NCBI GenBank assembly: GCA_013398055.1
Contig: VZRS01002795.1
Coordinates: forward strand, 256,450-320,449
Source of the DNA: Ifrita kowaldi
Lineage: Eukaryota > Chordata > Aves > Passeriformes > Cinclosomatidae
Direction of reading: 5' to 3'
Length of the DNA stretch: 64,000 nt
The notes under the pieces were generated by a model. The model was not told the DNA's origin and did no database searches. It saw nothing but the letters and a program-made list of their open reading frames with translations. This document shows positions 12,145 through 26,000 of this stretch, piece by piece. A program made the translations under genes and the position numbers. Within the stretch, counting starts at the first letter, position 1, and each line of letters opens with the position of its first letter.

Positions 12145-13000
12145 CCAGTAGCCCCTGTCATGGACAGGGACCCCTTCTCCTAGATCAGGTGACTCAGGCC
12201 AGTCAGAGCCCCATCCAGACTGGTCTTGAACATTTCCAGGGATGAGAAGTCTACAACCTCTCTGGGCAATCTGTTCCGGTGCCTCACCACCCTCACAGTA
12301 TAGAATTACTTCCTAATATCTAATCCAAACATACCTCCCTTCAGCTTAAGGCCTTTTGTTCCCCTTGTCCTATCACTACATGCCCATGTGAGAAGTCCCT
12401 CCTCAACCTTCTTGTTAGTCCTCTGTACATGCTGGAAGGCCACTCTAAGGTCTCCCCAGAGCCTTCTCTTCTCCAGGTGGAACAGTCCCAGCTGTCTCAG
12501 CCTGTCTTCATATAAGGGGTGCTCGCCCTCTGATCAGCTTAGCGGCCTGCTCTGGGTTAGTTCCAAAAAGTCCATGTATTACTCATATTGGGGACCCCAG
12601 AGCTGGATGCAGTGTTCCAGGTGGGGTCTCACCAGAGCAGAGCAGAGGGACAGAATCCCCTCCCTTGCCCTGCTGCCCACGCTGCTTTGGACTGTTTTGG
12701 CTTTCTGGTATGCAAGTTCACACTGCCAAGTCATATTGAGATTTGCATCCACAAACAGCCCCTAGCTCTCTCCAGGGCTAGTCTTAATCCATTATCTCCC
12801 CAGCCTGTGCTTGGGATTGCCCTGACCCTGCTGCAAGATCCCGCACTTGGCCTTGTTGAACTTCATGAGGTTTGCACAGACCCAACTCTCAAGCCTGTCA
12901 AGGTCCCTCCTCATGCATCCCTTCCCTCAAGTGTGTCAACCACGCCACACATCAGACTTGCACTTAATCCCATTGTCCGTGTTGCTGCCAAAGTTACAAA
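12145..13000 (-). mobile_element. CR1 LINE, right part of the split copy
   Basis: The CR1 text resumes with gcccctgtcatggacaggga. It then passes gggatgagaagtctacaacctctctggg near 12240, ctggatgcagtgttccaggtgggg near 12603, gcacttggccttgttgaacttcatg near 12844, and the reverse-transcriptase-tail region ending near cattgtccgtgttgctgcc at about 12990. On the minus strand this covers the 3' UTR and part of the end of ORF2, but the coding part is broken by indels and stops. Plus-strand ORFs of 125, 139 and 102 codons that start in this block are repeat shadows. The right boundary is approximate. Confidence 0.92.
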
Positions 13001-16000
13001 GAAGTGACAGTTGTTGGCATGGACTTCCCTTAGCATTTCCACAATCACTCAAACTACTTTCCCCACGTGCTTTGGATTTTTCTCAACTCCCTTCCCACCC
13101 CAACAGCCTTCAGCATGAATATCTGGGTATTGGCGGGACTTGTCTATGCTACTAGTTTAGTTTTATCTGATACACAAATGGGGAGACATCAGAATTTCTT
13201 CTTTTTCTTTCCACAAAACTTTGTCAGGGTCATTTCAGTGGTGTGTCTAAATAGGTGGCCATAAGTCTCACTGGCAGGGACCATCCCTTGTCTGTATTTC
13301 GTCACTTACTTGGTGGCAGTGAAGGTGGACAATCATGCCTGGAGACCTTGTAGGAGGAGAGCATCCCAGAGCTTGAGGGGCTCACTCTGCAGATCCCCCA
13401 CACCTCAGGTATTTGAATCTGCTGCACAGGTATGAACAAAAACGAAGACATATCCCAGAGGCTGAGTCTAATATGAAAGCAACACTTTCCCATCTGCCCC
13501 AAATTATCTCATTCTCAGCTCTCCTGACACAAGCACTGAAATGTTTCAACCCTCACCTTTCTGGAGGATATGTGAATTTCAGCCAGAAGTTAATGAAATA
13601 GGTTTCAACTGTATCACTGAGGTCTGAGTCTCTTCATAGTGATCTGGTTCAGCTTTATGAATCCCTAGTCCCTATTAATATATTATATCTGAATTCATTT
13701 CCCTCTTCCCGTGTTTCCTCAGATATTATTATGCCTTATTGCAGTTACATAAATCCACTGCTCTAATCCCATCTTCTTGGTTATTAGGTAATGTGGTATG
13801 CTCAAAGGTGACTGGGTGATGAAATTGTACTATTTGTTTCATTTAATATCCTGAAATAGATCTTAACATTTCAGCTGTTGTGGAATATAAAAGAAACACA
13901 AAAGACCAAACAAAGTCAGCATGGAGGCATTTTTATTCTTGCTATGATCACTCCAGTTTCCCACAGACAATAAGGAGAACAGCAGAGGCGACCCCCCTCG
14001 CCACAGTACAGACTGTCAGCCATTAGAATGGCTGTGAATTATTTCCTTAGACTAGTTTCAAGCAGTGCATGAGCCCCCAACTGACAGAGAAAACAAAGAA
14101 AGACCCAAATATCATGCCACCATTATTTGCTTCTCAAAAGCACTGATTTTTTTTCAATGCTCTTCCAATAAAGGAGGGAACATTTAGACCTGCAACGTCA
14201 CTTGAAAAGTAGCTGGTTTAAATCCCTTAAGTTACTCAAAACCTTTGCTCATTGGTCCCAGTATGACAGTCCACAAGCCCATCGATGAGAACAAGACAGG
14301 TCAAGACTCAAGAAACATCATGATTGTTGAGTCGCTGGAAAAGACTCCACTGGTAAGAGTCCTACCACAGACTGCAGTCTTGCACTGACCTCAAAGCCTG
14401 TGTGTGCTGGGAGTCCAGCATGGGCTCATGAGCACGTCAAGTAGCATGGCACAGGGGAACTTGGAAAAATTGCATCCTGAGAGACAGAAATCATGGCACA
14501 GAGTAGGAGGTGCTGCCAATTTTATGCTCCCAGGGCCATATTTGAACCTGAGTACTTCCCCTTAAGGGTAGGATGTCGTAGCACCATTTTGGTCTTTCAC
14601 AGGTCTGTTGTTCTGGTTGCTTTGGATTCTGTTTGGTTCATCATTTGGAATCAAATTTTATTGCAGTTCTCCAATGACCTGAGACAAAACAAAGGACCCT
14701 TTGCATTTATTCTCCTTCTGCTCTCTGGGGTCTTACCAAGATGCACTGAACTACAGTGCAGCTGGTGTCAGAGCTGGAAAAATAAGCATAGCAGCAGAAA
14801 CTTCCTGTTCTACTAAAATCTGGAACTGGCTTTTACAAAGCGAATAACGCCAATAGCCCTGTTGTGGACTGCTAGGTATAATTACCTTGGCTAGTATATC
14901 AGATCTTTGGGATTTGTGGCCTCTACTGAACTAAAGGGTTTTTCCTTAGTTTTATATTTTCAGAAATTCAGTCTCAGCGTGAAATATGTCAGTATTTATC
15001 AACCATTTTGATCAGTTCAAAGTACAGAAAGTAAAAATCACTGACAAAATAGTTCAAAGCCAGGCTGCAACCTCCCTACAAATGGCAGAATAGAGCAGAT
15101 ATTTGATCAGCCATCAAGGATCATTACTGGTTTAATTTGTGTGAAATGAAAGAAGTTGTGAATACAATCTCTTAAACAGCACTCAGCTAAATGGGTTATT
15201 TTTCCATTGGTAGCATTATTAGCATGTATCTTTACTGTACTCCAGGAGGAAATGGCAAAAATTATCACAGTCATCTTCATTTTAATGCTGGAGAAACATG
15301 ATGAGTGATGAATGATTCTTAATATCATAACTGTCTATACAAAAGGAGATGAAACTGTAACTGGAGAGCATTGTTCATTTTCATTTGTTCTGAGATACAT
15401 CATTCTAGCATGCTCTTTTCTCTTGCCTTCTTAATACCACCACATCTGATGTGTGAAACACAGAGAAACAAATCTTCAAATATTTCTGTCATGCAAATAC
15501 CTATTCCTTCAAATACAGCTATTCCTTCTTGAAAAAGCAAAGAAAATATTGTGGGCAATTTCAATAAAACAACTTATTAAGTTAAAATGAATCAAAATAT
15601 ATTTTGTGTTTCCTCTCCTGTATGGTATAAGCAGGTGTGCAATTAACTGAACAAGTGCACCATACAAGCGCACAGGGAAAAGTATGTTGTGGGTGGAATG
15701 TACGACTTGCCATGCAATCACCTAGTATTGAAAAACCATCACATTTTCTGAACACACAGGCTTCTTCCATCAGTCAGCATTCAGCTGGAAGAGCTGCAGC
15801 TGTAGCGAAATTGCTCAGTAAAATCTCCATTCTCAGCACTGTGAGGGGCATACCCTCTCTTTACCATACTATACCATGCCATACAACATTGAGAATGACT
15901 GCTGCTTCTTCTGATTTGGCCACTGAGATGTGTTGATATGACACATGACAAAACAGAAGCTGAATAAAAATATCAAAGTGCTATCCTATTTTATAACTTT

Positions 16001-19000
16001 TATTTGCTAATCTGGTAACATTTATGTGGTGGTAAAGGGATCAGTAGGATGGGCATGGCAGGGAGAGGCTGTGCAAACAGCGAATATGATTGGTGCCAGA
16101 CCTTGCTCTCTTCAATGTACCCACTGCCTGTGGCTGCCTGCCATATTCCCAGGAAGCTCTCTGATCTCTCAAGCATTGGCTTATGGCAGCAGAAGTGTAG
16201 CAGGGCTTCACTGGGCTCCTCGGGGGTCAGTCAGATACAGCGTGAAATGGAATTTGTTCAGTTGCTCCTTTTCAAACAATAGAGGGCCCATAGCAACCCT
16301 TATGGAATAAATGACTGACTTCTTGGAGTCCATTTTCCCTGGGCTATGACCTGGACCATCACAGACAACAGTCTCTTAGTATCTTCCACTAAGGTAACTC
16401 AGGCTGCTAGGATGCTCTGTGTTTCCCTCTATCTCTTACAGTTTCTTCTCAGAAACAATTCTTCTAAGAAGCAAAATCCTCTTTGTTTCAAGTAAAGGCA
16501 ATGGGTAGTGAATAAATATTTTTAGCAAACATTCGTATTGTGGAACATCTCTACCAGGTTCACTTATCCAGTTACACTTTGTCAGCCTAAGAAAACAACT
16601 ATTGCTTCAATTTTTGTACAGTGTTAATGTCTTGAAGACCTCTTCATTTTCTCAGTTGTCTCCTCTAACATCTCTTAAATCCTTCTCGTAAATTTCCAGA
16701 AAATAATGCCTTAAAATGAAATGTGTTTATCTAGCTGAGGTCTCTTAATTTCTATACTTCCTGCTTCCTCATCAAAATACTTCACACTTTTTTTTCTGTT
16801 GGTTTACATCTTTAATTTCAGACCACTGGTTCTGTATATTAAGAATTTTTATCCTTGATTCTTCACTATAATTGATCCTGGCTCAGCATCATCCATGAAT
16901 TCTAGGAGCATTCTTTAATCCAAACCACTAAAGAAAATGGTGAATGAAGCAAGCTCTGCAGAGATGTGTAAGGTTCCCTAGAGTGAGCAGAAAAATGGCT
17001 AATATTAATTAATATTATTATTTTCTTTTTTTATTAATAAGTCTTTGTGTTACAGAACAACCATCTGTGCCCAGTGTGGTGATGTCTTCTACACTATAGC
17101 CTACTTACTATGGCCCAACACCATGTAAAAGTCTTAATGAAATCCATATATATGACTTCTGTTGTTCTATATTAGCTTGGCTATTTGTCTCCTCAAAGAT
17201 TGCTCTGATGGGATATGTTCTTGACAAATCAGTGTTGGAAGTATTTTATCTCGTTTGTTCTCCTCTAGATGCTAAGGAATTGACTACGCAACACATGTTT
17301 TATCATCTTCCACATATTAAAGTTATCCTGATGAGTCTATACTTCCCCAGGTCATGCTGTTGTCCTTTTATTAATAGTAGGTACTGCATTTGATTTTCTC
17401 TTGTCCTTAGAGATTTCATCTTCTTGTCCTTCACAAGTTCTTGAAGTTGATAACTAATGGTTCAGAAGATCCTTTGGCTTCACTTGAGGTTCTCTGGGTT
17501 GAATTTCAGAGGCCTCTTTACCCTGAGTATTTTTAAATTTCCCAGATTTTCTAGCCTTTCTTACTCTGCTTTGTATTTATCCCTGCATTAAAATTACTTG
17601 CAGTGGGCAAATACCACTGGTCACATCACTTTTCCACAAGCAAACTGAAAACAGAATTAAGTCCCCAACATCCAATTTAATACCATGCATCTAACCTGGG
17701 TGTTTATCATCCCTTTATATTCATTTTTATTCCGGTGACAGCATGCAGTTAACACAACAATCTTTGGCACCTCCTGTGTTTTCTCCAGCTGTTTAAATAT
17801 GTTGTTGTAGTTTCAGCTTCTTTGATTTGCCTCCTGTGCTACAGATTTAAGTGATTGTTTGTATAATGTTTTTAGTCAGAATTTGCTGTAATAGTTATTA
17901 ATGAGTTACAGTTAGTGAGCTACATTCATCATTATTTAATTAATCATTTTCTATGGTATTTTGTTTGGCTTTCTAGTAAAACATCTGCCTATCTCTAATG
18001 TTTTGGGAACAACAAATCTTTGGAAAAAAAGGACCCTGGGACTTGCAATGGTTGTTGTGGTTATTCCCTTAATCTGTCAACATGTGCAGAAAGAAACGTA
18101 GCCCAGGGAGAAACCGTGCCGCATATTTTTTCAGGACAATGGGGGTTTGTGGTTTTGTGAAGTTTGTTTGTCTTTTATTTATTTGTTTGATTCTAGATGG
18201 AGACTGGGACAGAAAGCAACATCCAGCTGAAAAGTTTCCTGAATTTAGATGTGTATCTCCTAGCTGCACCAGTACAGCAGAAGGCTGGGAAGAGTTTCTG
18301 CACCTCAAGGAGACGTGCCAGGTTGCTTCAGCTGCATATGTAGCTTACAATGGGGGAGAAATGCAGCAGTGAGCAACCTGTAAAACATCTCTCCCAGAGG
18401 CTGATACAAGGGGAGGCAAGGAAAAAAGTGGGAACAATTTGACCAGAAAGGTTGTTAAGTCTCCATTCTTGACAAAATTCAAATCGAACTGGAGGTGACT
18501 CTGAGCAGTCTACTGTAGCTGGCTCTGTCTATCTTCAGACATCCTACCATATCTCTGTGCATCTGCGGCCCTGTGAGGTGGCACTTCAGGTTGGCCCTGG
18601 ACTTCTATTCATGTGACTGAAGAAGCAGCCCTTCATTTCAAATGAAGAGGCCAAAAGAGTTTCCAGAATCACATGCTTTTTTTCTCTCACACATATTTTC
18701 CCCAAACTTTTGCTAGTTCCAGTTGAAGTCCACCATTTCGGGATTCTGGTACAGAGCTGATTCTTAATTTAATAATTATTATTCTATGTTTTACCTCAGA
18801 ATGAAGTAATTAATGATATATCAATATGTTCTCATAACATAGTTAAAGGCGTGTGGTTTGTCCTAGTTACAATAAATGCACTTCACTGAGTACACAGCTC
18901 AGTATTTCTTTGTTCTGTTGCCTTGTTGTGAAATCCTCCTTTGAGTGGTGGTTTCAACAAAATAGCAATTACTGGAAAATTGCTTTTATCCCCAAACTCT

Positions 19001-20025
19001 TTCCTTTCAACATTAAAACAACTTTCCTTAACTTTCTGTTGTATAACACTTATCACAAATTCCAACTTTTCTTTCCTTTGTTCTCTTGGACTATGTCCAC
19101 ATCAAGCCATGTGAAAGAAATAATGAACCAATTGATCAATTAGTTGGGTCGATAGCTCTGTTTTGACATTCTGCATTAAGCAGTAACTAATTGCCCAATC
19201 CTAAATGCTTTTAAAAACATATCTAGGAAATCAATAACACAGTAACTGCATTTCAAACAGAAGACTGTACTCAAGCTATGCACAAGGATATGGGCAGCCA
19301 TAACTGAGGCATGTGCCACACCAGTAGGATTTCCTGCTGTTTTCCTTTTTGTTTCCATGTGTCTTTATTTACATTCTTTTCCTGATAGCCTCTTCCATTT
19401 GTATATGGGAAATCAATAGCTCACCCAAAGCATTAATAAGAGGTGACCATAGGAGCTATGGGCTTTCTGGGCATCCACCAAAGCACAAACATCGTCCTTG
19501 CTGAGTCATAGAGCTGGAGATGTATCCAAGCAAGATAGCACTTGCTGACCCAGCTGACTGTCTCTTCCTCTGTGTTCAAACTTTCTGTTTTCTCTCATTC
19601 TTCATATTTTTGCAACCCCAGTAATTTTTCCTGCTCCACCACAATGGTGTTTTTATCCGTGTTATGGTGAGGCCTTGCACACTGCTCTAGCTACCTGTTC
19701 CTCTGAATGTTTCCCTTCTAGTACATTCTTATCTTTGATTTTTTAATTTTATGCTCTTTTTAAAAATTTGTATATTGTAGGGCCAGTCATTGAAGGATGA
19801 CAGTAAAAAATTTAAGATTTTGAAAAATTCTCCAATGAACTACTTTCAAATTTGGAACACAAAATATTTAGGGAGCCATTATAGTAAATGCTCCTTCATC
19901 CTTTAATCCACTTGGGTTTTCTAATGTCTAATTTTATGTCAAAGTGCTGGGAATGTCTTAGGGTAGAAACAGCCCAAACAGTGATTTAGTAAGCAGTAAT
20001 GTTCTCCGACAAATTAGAATTCCTC
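13001..20025. other. Long AT-rich spacer, no gene recognised
   Basis: Seven kilobases without a supportable gene. ORFs reach at most 107 codons (plus, 14493-14816). The peptides are rich in aromatic and cysteine residues, as is usual for random translation, and none is recognised. A perfect but very low-complexity palindrome of 18 bp made only of A and T lies at 17000-17017. Possible remnants of older insertions cannot be excluded, since heavily diverged LTRs would not be visible to me. Confidence 0.55.
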
Positions 20026-20095
20026 CTGTGAAATCCTGGCCTCTTCAATGTTTATGCGAATTTTGCCATTGATTTGAATTACTCCAGGATTTACT
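20026..20095. repeat. Ancient palindromic repeat relic (MITE-like)
   Basis: The stretch opens with gaaatcctggcctc and closes with actccaggattt, so its ends are inverted copies of aaatcctgg. The middle reads ttgccattgatttgaa. I associate this layout with an old, palindromic, non-autonomous repeat seen in turtles, crocodilians and birds, but I cannot give a firm family name. A 130-codon minus ORF spanning 20014-20406 owes its C-terminus to this repeat and is not called as a gene. Confidence 0.45.
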
Positions 20096-23000
20096 CCTTC
20101 TATCATCTCAAGCACAACATCCGGTGAGGGTTTTTGTATAAAAGGTAGTTTAACAAGCAGTCTGAGAACTAATCTCCTGACTGGGCCTCCTAGCACACCT
20201 GACTCTTCATGGAGGTCTGTGATACCGTTTTTTTGGTGAGTGACATATGCATGACATGTATTACCACAGATGGTATCCTGCTGTATTTTCTTTCTTCCCT
20301 GTAGACAACTTACCACTGGAGGTAGTTCCCATGGCTCTGTGTGTAGTGTGTATGTATGTGCATCTTCTTGTTTGTGACAGACACCTTCAATGAGTGAGCA
20401 ATCCAAGGCAATTCCATATAATATGTATCATCTTCATTTAATGAGCAGATCAAGATGATTTAATATGATGTACTGTAATAGAAGGCAAATGATCCTTTTC
20501 AAAATCTAACACATTAGACAAAATACGTCAGCGATGGAAATCATCTATGTAATAGATTTGGACTTGATTGAAGTAATTTAGGAATATTATAAGTGGGATT
20601 AGTTATTGAGCTGTTTGATCCATGAATACGTATTCATAGAGTGATTTAATTCAAGAACGGATTGTCAGAGAATGTGACCAGGAAGAGTGAGAATTGAAAC
20701 ACTCCCTACCAGATACTTCAGACACAGCACAAGAGCTCTTCAATTTGGTGCTTTTATTAAAACTCCCTGCTGAGCTCAACAAGTTTAGTTACAAGTCCAA
20801 GCATGTAAAGGAGAAGAAATTTCAGTTAGGTCTGAATGAAGTCTCATAAAGACAACAGGGACGCTAACAGCACAGTAAGATGACCCCAGACTTGAAAGAA
20901 CACTTGAAAATTTAGCCGCTAATCAAGCACTCAACAAAGTGATGCCTTTCGTAATTTTGAAAATCTTCTTTTAGAATTTTTCCCACTTCTTAAAATTGAA
21001 TATCTGTTCTACAACAGCTGCTTGGACAACTGTACTATCCCTGGTCACAGCTTCCTGAAAGGAGGAACAAATTACCATGCCACATCAGACTTGAGGGTCA
21101 AACATGTTTGGGTTTTAAGCACTGGGTCATCTGGCTCTTAAGAGATCACTTAAGTGGAAGTAATTCTAATCATCTGCTCTAAAGAGGACAAGGCAGATAT
21201 CTGAGATAAAGAACAAAGCCTAGAGATGCTACTACAGATACTGCTTTTCCAGGAAAGTCAACTGTCATAAGAAATGATTAATCAAATTATGAAATTATGA
21301 GTATTGTGCTGGTTAAATAGGCTATTTTGCTGAATTTGAACTGAGCATTTTGAGAATTTGAGATAATGGAAATGGAATGCTGGAAACAGGAAAATGTAAG
21401 TATGTCACTGGTGGTTTTCAAACAGACCGTGGCAGATGAACTTCCAAAAAGACTCATTCCCACAGGTGTATCAAATCACCAGGCAATCAAAATATCTTTG
21501 AATCTACAAAAATTCTCAGATGTAATTTTCAGGGACAATTTTCAAACAACATTTTACTAGACCTAGAGATATTTTGCCTTTCTGTTTAGTCAGTTGCAAC
21601 CCTAAGTATAAATGAATAAGCTTGTACAAGCCTGTGATTTTTGCTGAACATTACAGTATGTCTGACATGTCTTTCACAATGTGATGAGTGTTCACAATGT
21701 GAAAAAGAATCCTACTGAGAACCATACAGTAATATGTAGGGGTCTTCACCTGCAGTGTTGGAGGAAATCTTCTCGTTGACAGCAGCTGTCAGGCCAAGTG
21801 GACTCTGCTGATATTTGAGTGCTCTCTGAATGCAATGGGATGCCGAATGTTGAAACTGCACAGGGGACTATTTCTCACAATTCCTTTTTCTCCTAGACAA
21901 CACAGTGTACCCTATTATGTGCATTGCCCATGTTATTTATCGTTTTTTAATTTATCATTTATCTTTTTATTTGCAAAGAACAGTGGTGTCTTTATACAGA
22001 GCCAGAAACATGGATGTGAGTTTGCAATGGAAGGTGCTATATTAGGGGCTATTTTCACTTTGATCAAGTTTCTTCCTACTGTGCCCATTGTACCTTCATT
22101 AATTACTATCAGCCTTTGTGTCCCATGCTCCCTCTTCAAGGCTCTTCCCTGTTTTAAAGAAGGCCTGACCCACAGGCTTTGGAGGCTGCATCCCAAACAT
22201 TTAATTACTTGGAATTTTCTTTTGCAGAGTAAGCTAGTGCACAAAATGGAACGTGGATCCCAGATAAATAACGCTGTGCTGTTCATTACCCTTACTCCCA
22301 GTCTGAGACAGAGAAGGCTATCTATTGGCTGGGAAGATAGGACATGAATTTTGAGATAGACTAGAGCAGTTCAAGGGTCCTCTTCTACTCATAGTCTTGC
22401 CCGTCTTCTATAATTAGTTAATGAAAATATTTTATTTTTTTCACTCCTGTCCTGCGTTGCAGTGTATTCTATTACCATCCTCATGAGCAGTTGAAATCAG
22501 GTGGGGCAGTGTTTCCTTGCCTCCTCCCTCCAGACTATCTTCTGTTAATGGCCTCCCACTGGTTTGTTTTCAAACTAGTACAACTCCTAAGGCAAAATGA
22601 TAGAGGGAGATCCTTTATGCAAGCCAGATACCCTATTTAGATTCTTAGTTAATGGATTAAATAAGAATATTATACCTTTAATTTCAGGCATGTCAACATA
22701 ATAACAATATCTCTAACTGACCATTTTTCTTCGTAATTCATACATTCCTTGATTGCCTTAAATGGTTTTCTTTGTAGTATTCACCATTGCTATTATCCAT
22801 TGCCCTCAGCTCAAGAATGTTCCTCTCAAACAAAGCTTGTCTTCAAAAGATTTCTTTACCACTAGAAGTGCATTAAAAATCACTATCAGTGGGAACAATG
22901 CAAATACATTGCGATATATTTCACCTTGAAACCATCTGTGGTGGGAGACGTTTTACAGTAAACTGCTTTTTCTCTAGGGTTACTTTGTGCATTTCAAGTC

Positions 23001-26000
23001 CATATCTTTCTGCAAGGCAAGCGTATGAAATATATTCTACAGAACTGTAATTATTTCCGAACAATGCCAGTCTATCCAGAGTAGAGCTAGTATAGCGGAC
23101 CCTCCGAATCTCCACCTAATACCATCAACACCTGTACCAAATCCTTTAAAAGAAATCAGACTTGTATTTCTTTTAAAATGCACTTTTTTTGCTGACTTCC
23201 TCTCATGAAGGCTAAAACATGAAAAGAGAGTCAATATTTTACAATCTTCAAGCCCTTGAAAATAAAATTGTAATTCAAAGTGATTATGGAGAAAACAGGT
23301 GATTCCAATAAACTTGAAACATGTCTGATAATAAAGGCAACCTGATAAGTTCCCATGAGGCCAGACATTCCTCAAAATTCTACAGTATGCAGACACAGTG
23401 CATCAATGCAGCATCTCTTACATGAATGAATCACAATTCACAATAAATCTGAGACCTCCCATTACAGGACCTTGGAAGGAATTTTCTTCTTTCTTGTGTA
23501 GTCTGAAAGAGATCAATTCATGGAGATGTGGGAAGAATGAAGATGCTGCGGATAAAGTCCATAATGGCTCAGAGTTTGGAGAAATTATAAATAACAGGAA
23601 AGATTACAGAAAGATACAGAAAATGGTGCTGGGGAACAAGTCCACCTCATAAAGACAAATTAGGAATTTATCTCCAACAATTAAAAATGTAGTTTTGTAT
23701 TAATGGCCAAAACCTGTATACTGGGAAACTTAGAAGATGTTGTAGATAACCTCACAGCAATCTCTTTTTAACATGATTTGGTATCTGTTTACCTCTACCA
23801 ATTAGTGATTTGGCATAATGAAGGACTGACCGAATGGAATTGTAGGATAATTAGCGAAGGTCTGATCAAGGAATGACTAGTCCCTTCTAACTCTAAAAAT
23901 CAATGATATTATGTAACTTAAATACTCTGCATAAAAATTTTGATTGTTTCAAAACTGTATATTTATTTAAGAAAGTCTGTCGCAGGAGTCACACTGTAAA
24001 ACAAATATAATCCCATCTTCTTGGAGTGTTCAACTGTGAGGTAAACAAAATTACTGCAAGTGGATTGAAACCTGCTCTTACAAAAGCAAATTAAAAAAAA
24101 CAATCTCAGGCCCAAAACATAGTGAAAGAGAGGTAATGAAGACAGTTTTACCAAAGAAGCTCAGTAAACATACTTTAAAAAAAACATGTTGACTGTGGCC
24201 ATTTTATTCTGCAGAAGCAGAACAACCAAAGATTAAGCCTCATTCTGCGAGCTAGAATCACTCAATTTGATTTCAAAAGCAATTTAATCTTTTTGTAAGT
24301 ATTAAACATGTTCAAGTTTAACATGAAGAAATCATAGTATTTCAACATTTTTCAACATTCTGGTCTCCCCCAGTTGCCCTCAATTGAGAGACTGTAACCA
24401 AATACTATAGAAAAAGCCACTGTTTTCCTGAAGTCAAGTCAAATTGTGTTTTGTGGCAACAGAAAATAAACAAGTTGCCATTTATTTACTGCCGAGTCTA
24501 CTTGAAATTGATTGGCCAAGTAAGCTATCATTTTTATTTTAATCAAAAATAACTCTTTGAATCATCTGGTTTGCCTTAACGACAAAGCAGAAGCTTTTGA
24601 AGTAGCTGAGTAGAGCTGAAAAGATGTCATCCCTTGCTTGCTAAGTCTTTTCAGACTTTTGATCACCAAGAGGCAATGCATTCAAGATGAGAGCCACCTA
24701 TATGTCCCAAGTACACTTTCCCAAAACTTTCCCCTTGTCTCCTGCAGGGCTAGAGGCAGCATCCCTTCAGGCAGTGCAGGCAGCATCGTTGCTTTATACA
24801 GAGCATTGTTGACAAATGAGAACATTCCTACACACACACGCTAAGGACTGTTTTCTTAGGGTTCCCAAAAAGTGACTGAGACGCTCGTGAAGAAGAAAAA
24901 GCATTACATAGAAGTACAAAACACTTTTGTCAATGCATTTTTCTAAGAGAGTGGTCTAGCCTCTGAAAAAAATCTATAAACTAATTATAAACAAAAAAAA
25001 AATTAACAACAAAAAATCCCCAACACAGTAGCCAAGCCATCTTCCTGTAAAAAACTCTTGGGCAGAGCAAAGGAGTTTGTTTTTATCTACTTCCATTATA
25101 CTAACAACAAGAAAGTTCTTGGTTGTCAGAGGAAGATTCTGAATTTTGTCCTTTGCCCAAAGCCTTATCTTGCAGCAAGGCTGTAGAAAAAGCAGACACT
25201 GTTGCTTGCAGTTAACCTGATGTCAGAGAAATCATCATTGCAGCTTGGAGGATAGTAAATGAGTGGCATTAATTTGCATTGGAATACAGTTTTATAATTC
25301 CTATCAGACACTGTAGTGAATTAAGGCCTTTGACCTTGGTTCATTTTCTAATTGAGACAGCTGACTAGGAAGACAGTCCTGTTGTGCTCCCTAAAAATCA
25401 GAGAGACCTGATTTCATGGCTTGAAAAATATGCTCTTGTCAATTCAGCCAGAGACATAAAGGGCATATTTCTTGACTGGACTTCACTGAATGTGGAGATA
25501 GCTTCTGGCAATAAGAACTCCTGGTTTGGGCTCCTAATTTGGTGCCTAACACAAACTATAAGTAATACTGACCTTACATCCTGAATTATGCAGATTCTGT
25601 ACCTAGTTTCGTTTAAGGACTCCTATGTCTCTCCTGAGATTGATTCAATTAACTCCTGTCTTAGCTTCTAAAGCCATAAAATGTTGTTCTATGTTTCTGT
25701 AAGTTCAGAAAACACCAGAGAAAAGAGAGTTACAGGTGGATATGCTAAATTATTACAGGTAGAGGTCTAAATTACTGTTTAGTTTTAAATTTATTATTGC
25801 ATTTCTTATTTTGCAAAGTCTGTTTCTGTTTAAATCACACTGTTGCTTCTTTTCTTACACCAAGCTCACTTAAATTAGAAATAATTTGTTGCCATAGCAA
25901 TGTTTTTCCCTTTGTAGTTCTGTTATTTCAGGTTCATTGCAAACTACACTGCATAGCTGGAATTCAGACATGGAAAAACGCTTCAAGTCATGTCCTCCAT

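Noticed and set aside
12388..13155. Three overlapping plus-strand ORFs of 102-139 codons
   Set aside because: They largely translate the antisense of a CR1 3' end, whose stop-poor wording creates such frames in every copy.
17000..17017. 18-bp palindrome taatattaattaatatta
   Set aside because: Made only of A and T in an AT-rich run, so the symmetry carries little information.
20014..20406. 130-codon minus ORF
   Set aside because: Its C-terminal part is the antisense of the palindromic repeat relic, and the rest resembles no family.
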